Source of the DNA: Mesostigma viride
Taxonomy: Eukaryota; Streptophyta; Mesostigmatophyceae; Mesostigmatales; Mesostigmataceae
Direction: 5' to 3'
Assembly (NCBI GenBank): GCA_009746045.1
Contig: RPFO01000517.1
Span: forward strand, 1-20,963
DNA: 20,963 bases
Position numbers and translations under genes: made by a program. Below the pieces are notes generated by a model. That model had not been told where the DNA came from. It did no database searches and saw only the letters and a program-made list of their open reading frames with translations. Positions 13,601 through 20,963 of this stretch are shown in pieces; the first letter of the stretch is position 1; the number at the start of each line of letters is the position of its first letter.

Positions 13601-13884
13601 ACACGCTGAACTCGGCTCACCGTGCATGCTGTACACGCTGAACTCGGGCTCACCGTGCATGCTGTACACGCTGAACTCGGGCCACCGTGCATGCTGTACA
13701 CGCTGAACTCGGGCTCACCGTGCATGCTGTACACGCTGAACTCGGGCTCACCGTGCATGCTGTACACGCTGAACTCGGGCTCACCGTGCATGCTGTACAC
13801 GCTGAACTCGGGCTCACCGTGCATGCTGTACACGCTGAACTCGGGCCACCGTGCATGCTGTACACGCTGAACTCGGGCTCACCG

Positions 13885-13914
13885 TGCATGCTGTACACGC
13901 TGAACTCCTCACCG
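13885..13914 (+). repeat. 30-bp deletion unit in the core
   Basis: Here the sequence reads GAACTCCTCACC where other core units read GAACTCGGGCTCACC, a loss of three bases that removes most of the G run. The limits given are approximate. The deletion keeps the phase modulo three. It is one of the few core units with a change larger than one base, so it is a useful landmark for anchoring reads. A second 30-bp unit with a different missing triplet lies near 4995. Confidence 0.7.
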
Positions 13915-16900
13915 TGCATGCTGTACACGCTGAACTCGGGCTCACCGTGCATGCTGTACACGCTGAACTCGGGCTCACCGTGCATGCTGTACACGCTGAA
14001 CTCGGGCCACCGTGCATGCTGTACACGCTGAACTCGGGCCCACCGTGCATGCTGTACACGCTGAACTCGGGCTCACCGTGCATGCTGTACACGCTGAACT
14101 CGGGCTCACCGTGCATGCTGTACACGCTGAACTCGGGCCCACCGTGCATGCTGTACACGCTGAACTCGGGCTCACCGTGCATGCTGTACACGCTGAACTC
14201 GGGCTCACCGTGCATGCTGTACACGCTGAACTCGGGCTCACCGTGCATGCTGTACACGCTGAACTCGGGCTCACCGTGCATGCTGTACACGCTGAACTCG
14301 GGCTCACCGTGCATGCTGTACACGCTGAACTCGGGCCCACCGTGCATGCTGTACACGCTGAACTCGGGCTCACCGTGCATGCTGTACACGCTGAACTCGG
14401 GCTCACCGTGCATGCTGTACACGCTGAACTCGGGCTCACCGTGCATGCTGTACACGCTGAACTCGGGCTCACCGTGCATGCTGTACACGCTGAACTCGGG
14501 CTCACCGTGCATGCTGTACACGCTGAACTCGGGCTCACCGTGCATGCTGTACACGCTGAACTCGGGCTCACCGTGCATGCTGTACACGCTGAACTCGGGC
14601 TCACCGTGCATGCTGTACACGCTGAACTCGGGCCTCACCGTGCATGCTGTACACGCTGAACTCGGGCTCACCGTGCATGCTGTACACGCTGAACTCGGGC
14701 TCACCGTGCATGCTGTACACGCTGAACTCGGGCTCACCGTGCATGCTGTACACGCTGAACTCGGCTCACCGTGCATGCTGTACACGCTGAACTCGGGCTC
14801 ACCGTGCATGCTGTACACGCTGAACTCGGGCCACCGTGCATGCTGTACACGCTGAACTCGGGCTCACCGTGCATGCTGTACACGCTGAACTCGGGCTCAC
14901 CGTGCATGCTGTACACGCTGAACTCGGGCTCACCGTGCATGCTGTACACGCTGAACTCGGGCTCACCGTGCATGCTGTACACGCTGAACTCGGCTCACCG
15001 TGCATGCTGTACACGCTGAACTCGGCTCACCGTGCATGCTGTACACGCTGAACTCGGGCTCACCGTGCATGCTGTACACGCTGAACTCGGGCTCACCGTG
15101 CATGCTGTACACGCTGAACTCGGGCTCACCGTGCATGCTGTACACGCTGAACTCGGGCTCACCGTGCATGCTGTACACGCTGAACTCGGGCTCACCGTGC
15201 ATGCTGTACACGCTGAACTCGGGCTCACCGTGCATGCTGTACACGCTGAACTCGGGCTCACCGTGCATGCTGTACACGCTGAACTCGGGCCCACCGTGCA
15301 TGCTGTACACGCTGAACTCGGGCTCACCGTGCATGCTGTACACGCTGAACTCGGGCTCACCGTGCATGCTGTACACGCTGAACTCGGGCTCACCGTGCAT
15401 GCTGTACACGCTGAACTCGGGCTCACCGTGCATGCTGTACACGCTGAACTCGGGCCACCGTGCATGCTGTACACGCTGAACTCGGGCTCACCGTGCATGC
15501 TGTACACGCTGAACTCGGGCTCACCGTGCATGCTGTACACGCTGAACTCGGGCTCACCGTGCATGCTGTACACGCTGAACTCGGGCTCACCGTGCATGCT
15601 GTACACGCTGAACTCGGGCTCACCGTGCATGCTGTACACGCTGAACTCGGGCTCACCGTGCATGCTGTACACGCTGAACTCGGGCCCACCGTGCATGCTG
15701 TACACGCTGAACTCGGGCTCACCGTGCATGCTGTACACGCTGAACTCGGGCTCACCGTGCATGCTGTACACGCTGAACTCGGGCTCACCGTGCATGCTGT
15801 ACACGCTGAACTCGGGCTCACCGTGCATGCTGTACACGCTGAACTCGGGCTCACCGTGCATGCTGTACACGCTGAACTCGGGCTCACCGTGCATGCTGTA
15901 CACGCTGAACTCGGGCTCACCGTGCATGCTGTACACGCTGAACTCGGGCTCACCGTGCATGCTGTACACGCTGAACTCGGGCTCACCGTGCATGCTGTAC
16001 ACGCTGAACTCGGGCTCACCGTGCATGCTGTACACGCTGAACTCGGGCTCACCGTGCATGCTGTACACGCTGAACTCGGGCTCACCGTGCATGCTGTACA
16101 CGCTGAACTCGGGCCCACCGTGCATGCTGTACACGCTGAACTCGGGCCACCGTGCATGCTGTACACGCTGAACTCGGGCTCACCGTGCATGCTGTACACG
16201 CTGAACTCGGGCTCACCGTGCATGCTGTACACGCTGAACTCGGGCTCACCGTGCATGCTGTACACGCTGAACTCGGGCTCACCGTGCATGCTGTACACGC
16301 TGAACTCGGGCTCACCGTGCATGCTGTACACGCTGAACTCGGGCTCACCGTGCATGCTGTACACGCTGAACTCGGGCTCACCGTGCATGCTGTACACGCT
16401 GAACTCGGGCTCACCGTGCATGCTGTACACGCTGAACTCGGGCTCACCGTGCATGCTGTACACGCTGAACTCGGGCTCACCGTGCATGCTGTACACGCTG
16501 AACTCGGGCCCACCGTGCATGCTGTACACGCTGAACTCGGGCTCACCGTGCATGCTGTACACGCTGAACTCGGGCCACCGTGCATGCTGTACACGCTGAA
16601 CTCGGGCTCACCGTGCATGCTGTACACGCTGAACTCGGGCTCACCGTGCATGCTGTACACGCTGAACTCGGGCTCACCGTGCATGCTGTACACGCTGAAC
16701 TCGGGCTCACCGTGCATGCTGTACACGCTGAACTCGGGCTCACCGTGCATGCTGTACACGCTGAACTCGGGCTCACCGTGCATGCTGTACACGCTGAACT
16801 CGGGCCTCACCGTGCATGCTGTACACGCTGAACTCGGGCTCACCGTGCATGCTGTACACGCTGAACTCGGGCTCACCGTGCATGCTGTACACGCTGAACT

Positions 16901-18378
16901 CGGGCTCACCGTGCATGCTGTACACGCTGAACTCGGGCTCACCGTGCATGCTGTACACGCTGAACTCGGGCTCACCGTGCATGCTGTACACGCTGAACTC
17001 GGGCCACCGTGCATGCTGTACACGCTGAACTCGGGCTCACCGTGCATGCTGTACACGCTGAACTCGGGCTCACCGTGCATGCTGTACACGCTGAACTCGG
17101 GCTCACCGTGCATGCTGTACACGCTGAACTCGGGCTCACCGTGCATGCTGTACACGCTGAACTCGGGCTCACCGTGCATGCTGTACACGCTGAACTCGGG
17201 CTCACCGTGCATGCTGTACACGCTGAACTCGGGCTCACCGTGCATGCTGTACACGCTGAACTCGGGCCACCGTGCATGCTGTACACGCTGAACTCGGGCT
17301 CACCGTGCATGCTGTACACGCTGAACTCGGGCTCACCGTGCATGCTGTACACGCTGAACTCGGGCTCACCGTGCATGCTGTACACGCTGAACTCGGGCTC
17401 ACCGTGCATGCTGTACACGCTGAACTCGGGCTCACCGTGCATGCTGTACACGCTGAACTCGGGCCACCGTGCATGCTGTACACGCTGAACTCGGGCTCAC
17501 CGTGCATGCTGTACACGCTGAACTCGGCTCACCGTGCATGCTGTACACGCTGAACTCGGGCCCACCGTGCATGCTGTACACGCTGAACTCGGGCTCACCG
17601 TGCATGCTGTACACGCTGAACTCGGGCTCACCGTGCATGCTGTACACGCTGAACTCGGGCTCACCGTGCATGCTGTACACGCTGAACTCGGGCTCACCGT
17701 GCATGCTGTACACGCTGAACTCGGGCTCACCGTGCATGCTGTACACGCTGAACTCGGGCTCACCGTGCATGCTGTACACGCTGAACTCGGGCTCACCGTG
17801 CATGCTGTACACGCTGAACTCGGGCTCACCGTGCATGCTGTACACGCTGAACTCGGGCCACCGTGCATGCTGTACACGCTGAACTCGGGCTCACCGTGCA
17901 TGCTGTACACGCTGAACTCGGGCTCACCGTGCATGCTGTACACGCTGAACTCGGGCTCACCGTGCATGCTGTACACGCTGAACTCGGGCTCACCGTGCAT
18001 GCTGTACACGCTGAACTCGGGCTCACCGTGCATGCTGTACACGCTGAACTCGGGCCACCGTGCATGCTGTACACGCTGAACTCGGGCTCACCGTGCATGC
18101 TGTACACGCTGAACTCGGGCCACCGTGCATGCTGTACACGCTGAACTCGGGCTCACCGTGCATGCTGTACACGCTGAACTCGGGCTCACCGTGCATGCTG
18201 TACACGCTGAACTCGGGCTCACCGTGCATGCTGTACACGCTGAACTCGGGCTCACCGTGCATGCTGTACACGCTGAACTCGGGCCACCGTGCATGCTGTA
18301 CACGCTGAACTCGGGCTCACCGTGCATGCTGTACACGCTGAACTCGGGCTCACCGTGCATGCTGTACACGCTGAACTC

Positions 18379-20963
18379 GGGCCACCGTGCATGCTGTACA
18401 CGCTGAACTCGGGCCACCGTGCATGCTGTACACGCTGAACTCGGGCCACCGTGCATGCTGTACACGCTGAACTCGGGTCACCGTGCATGCTGTACACGCT
18501 GAACTCGGGCCTCACCGTGCATGCTGTACACGCTGAACTCGGGCTCACCGTGCATGCTGTACACGCTGAACTCGGGCTCACCGTGCATGCTGTACACGCT
18601 GAACTCGGGCTCACCGTGCATGCTGTACACGCTGAACTCGGCCACCGTGCATGCTGTACACGCTGAACTCGGGCTCACCGTGCATGCTGTACACGCTGAA
18701 CTCGGGCTCACCGTGCATGCTGTACACGCTGAACTCGGGCTCACCGTGCATGCTGTACACGCTGAACTCGGGCCACCGTGCATGCTGTACACGCTGAACT
18801 CGGGCCTCACCGTGCATGCTGTACACGCTGAACTCGGGCTCACCGTGCATGCTGTACACGCTGAACTCGGGCTCACCGTGCATGCTGTACACGCTGAACT
18901 CGGGCTCACCGTGCATGCTGTACACGCTGAACTCGGGCTCACCGTGCATGCTGTACACGCAACTCGGGCCTCACCGTGCATGCTGTACACGCTGAACTCG
19001 GGCTCACCGTGCATGCTGTACACGCTGAACTCGGGCTCACCGTGCATGCTGTACACGCTGAAACTCGGGCTCACCGTGCATGCTGTACACGCTGAACTCG
19101 GGCTCACCGTGCATGCTGTACACGCTGAACTCGGGCTCACCGTGCATGCTGTACACGCTGAACTCGGGCCACCGTGCATGCTGTACACGCTGAACTCGGG
19201 CTCACCGTGCATGCTGTACACGCTGAACTCGGGCCCACCGTGCATGCTGTACACGCTGAACTCGGGCTCACCGTGCATGCTGTACACGCTGAACTCGGGC
19301 TCACCGTGCATGCTGTACACGCTGAACTCGGGCTCACCGTGCATGCTGTACACGCTGAACTCGGGCCACCGTGCATGCTGTACACGCTGAACTCGGGCTC
19401 ACCGTGCATGCTGTACACGCTGAACTCGGGCTCACCGTGCATGCTGTACACGCTGAACTCGGGCTCACCGTGCATGCTGTACACGCTGAACTCGGGCTCA
19501 CCGTGCATGCTGTACACGCTGAACTCGGGCTCACCGTGCATGCTGTACAGCTGAACTCGGGCTCACCGTGCATGCTGTACACGCTGAACTCGGGCTCACC
19601 GTGCATGCTGTACACGCTGAACTCGGGCTCACCGTGCATGCTGTACACGCTGAACTCGGGCTCACCGTGCATGCTGTACACGCTGAACTCGGGCTCACCG
19701 TGCATGCTGTACACGCTGAACTCGGGCTCACCGTGCATGCTGTACACGCTGAACTCGGGCTCCACCGTGCATGCTGTACACGCTGAACTCGGGCTCACCG
19801 TGCATGCTGTACACGCTGAACTCGGCTCCACCGTGCATGCTGTACACGCTGAACTCGGGCTCACCTTGCATGCTGTACACGCTGAACTCGGGCTCACCGT
19901 GCATGCTGTACACGCTGAACTCGGGCTCACCGTGCATGCTGTACACGCTGAACTCGGGCTCACCGTGCATGCTGTACACGCTGAACTCGGGCCTCACCGT
20001 GCATGCTGTACACGCTGAACTCGGGCTCACCGTGCATGCTGTACACGCTGAACTCGGGCTCACCGTGCATGCTGTACACGCTGAACTCGGGCCACCGTGC
20101 ATGCTGTACACGCTGAACTCGGGCCCACCGTGCATGCTGTACACGCTGAACTCGGGCTCACCGTGCATGCTCTGTACACGCTGAACTCGGGCTCACCGTG
20201 CATGCTGTACACGCTGAACTCGGGCTCACCGTGCATGCTTGTACACGCTGAACTCGGGCTCACCGTGCATGCTGTACACGCTGAACTCGGGCTCCACCGT
20301 GCATGCTGTACACGCTGAACTCGGCTCACCGTGCATGCTGTACACGCTGAACTCGGGCTCACCGTGCATGCTGTACACGCTGAAACTCGGGCCACCTTGC
20401 ATGCTGTACACGCTGAACTCGGGCTCACCGTGCATGCTGTACACGCTGAACTCGGGCTCACCGTGCATGCTGTACACGCTGAACTCGGGCTCACGTGCAT
20501 GCTGTACACGCTGAACTCGGGCTCACCGTGCATGCTGTACACGCTGAACTCGGGCTCACCGTGCATGCTGTACACGCTGAACTCGGGCTCACCGTGCATG
20601 CTGTACACGCTGAACTCGGGCTCACCGTGCATGCTGTACACGCTGAACTCGGGCCCACCGTGCATGCTGTACACGCTGAACTCGGGCTCACCGTGCATGC
20701 TGTACACGCTGAACTCGGGCTCACCGTGCATGCTGTACACGCTGAACTCGGGCTCACCGTGCATGCATTACACGCTGAACTCGGGCTCACCGTTGCATGC
20801 TGTACACGCTGAACTCGGGCCACCGTGCATTGCTGTACACGCTGAAACTCGGGCACCGTGCATGCTGTACACGCAACTCGGGCTCACCGTGCATGCTGTA
20901 CCACGCTGAACTCGGGCTCACCGTGCATGCTGTACACGCTGAACCGGGCTCACCGTGCATGCT
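18379..20963 (+). repeat. Right diverged zone, cut by the window edge
   Basis: Irregular units return here. Three GGGCCACC units in a row lie near 18379-18450, followed by GGGTCACC near 18476. Further on are CGCAACTC near 18959 and 20874, GAAACTC near 19061, 20382 and 20846, a shortened TGTACAGCTGAAC near 19546, GGGCTCCACC near 19760 and 20292, ACCTTGC near 19864 and 20395, a two-base insertion GCTCTGTAC near 20169, GCTTGTAC near 20238, TCACGTGC near 20491, GCATGCATTACAC near 20762, CGTTGCATGC near 20791, GCATTGC near 20829, GTACCACGC near 20898 and GAACCGGGC near 20942. The density of changes rises toward the window end and mirrors the left zone. This suggests that the true right boundary, or a contig end, is close. 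Confidence 0.8.

Larger units (their letters stand above)
5719..18378 (+). repeat. Homogeneous core of the array
   Basis: In these roughly 385 units almost all variation falls within GGGCTC. By hand count there are about 30 copies with GGGCCACC (32 bp), 13 with CGGCTCACC (32 bp), 12 with GGGCCCACC (33 bp), three with GGGCCTCACC (34 bp; near 6704, 14630 and 16802) and one with CGGCCCACC (near 8747). The only exceptions I saw are a missing G (CGCTAACTC near 8247) and a 30-bp unit lacking most of the G run (GAACTCCTCACC near 13908). The other positions of the unit look invariant. Such uniformity suggests recent amplification or very active homogenisation. Confidence 0.85.
503..20963 (+). repeat. 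33-bp tandem satellite array, about 620 copies, right end open
   Basis: The same 33-bp unit repeats head to tail from 503 to the end of the window, always in one orientation and with no unique spacer between copies. A typical copy is 9671-9703: it starts CACCGTGCATGC, continues through TGTACACGC and ends TGAACTCGGGCT. The unit is about 61 percent GC with three CpGs. It contains GCATGC (9677-9682) directly abutting TGTACA (9683-9688), both inside a 17-bp imperfect dyad, CGTG...CACG. Common variants are 32 bp (GGGCCACC or CGGCTCACC in place of GGGCTCACC), 34 bp (GGGCCTCACC) and a 33-bp T-to-C form (GGGCCCACC). The array is cut by the window edge inside a unit, so its full length is unknown. Because 33 is a multiple of three, long open frames arise on both strands, but they are not genes. 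I do not recognise the unit as a named satellite family. Confidence 0.97.

Noticed and set aside
503-20963. Hundreds of codons of open frame on both strands as possible repetitive proteins
   Set aside because: Equally long frames exist on both strands and in two frames per strand over the same bases, and frames switch wherever a 32-bp or 34-bp unit occurs. This is what a stop-poor 33-bp repeat produces, and there is no unique N- or C-terminal domain.
503-20963. CRISPR array
   Set aside because: A regular short repeat suggested it, but there are no variable spacers. The whole period is repeat, and no cas gene is present.
503-20963. Telomeric or subtelomeric identity from repeat sequence alone
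   Set aside because: No TTAGGG-, TTTAGGG- or TTTTAGGG-type repeats occur in the window, so position on the chromosome cannot be inferred.
503-20963. tRNA- or polymerase III box-like signals in the unit (GAACTCGGG / CCCGAGTTC)
   Set aside because: The resemblance to a T-arm is superficial. The GTTCGA core is absent and no cloverleaf can be formed in or across units.
503-20963. Strong cruciform or hairpin array
   Set aside because: The only outer stem is CGTG/CACG with a nine-base loop. The inner GCATGC and TGTACA palindromes leave no loop unless shortened, so stable structure is not supported.

Overview
The window is almost entirely one object: a tandem-repeat (satellite or minisatellite) array with a 33-bp unit. 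It starts at about position 503, with a degenerate lead-in unit at 471-502, and runs to the last base (20963) without a visible right end. Spacing of about 33 bp over roughly 20.46 kb gives about 620 head-to-tail copies, all in the same orientation. A typical unit is 9671-9703 (20 of 33 bases G or C). It holds the abutting palindromes GCATGC and TGTACA inside a CGTG...CACG dyad, three CpGs, and the block TGAACTCGGGCT. No protein-coding gene, RNA gene, mobile element or CRISPR array could be supported.

Layout. 1-470 is non-repetitive, GC-rich flank with no recognisable gene. 471-502 is a degenerate junction unit. 503 to about 2940 is the left edge of the array, with many diverged units. About 2941-5718 is transitional. 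About 5719-18378 is a very homogeneous core containing runs of 23 to 33 apparently identical units. About 18379-20963 becomes irregular again, most strongly after 20160. Diverged edges around a uniform core are what unequal exchange or gene conversion would give. They are also what lower consensus quality near an assembly edge would give, and the sequence alone cannot separate the two.

Organism. A 20-kb array of a short GC-rich satellite next to non-coding flank points to a eukaryotic nuclear genome. The GC-rich flank with moderately frequent CpG and TGCA/GCATGC words would fit a GC-rich protist or green alga, but this is a weak guess and no diagnostic gene is present. The array could be subtelomeric, centromeric, pericentromeric or an interstitial minisatellite. 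No telomeric repeat is visible.

No genes work together here. The interest lies in the array itself: its size, its edge-to-core gradient, the confinement of core variation to a six-base hotspot (GGGCTC), rare variants shared by both edges but absent from the core, and faint duplicated variant patterns inside the core.
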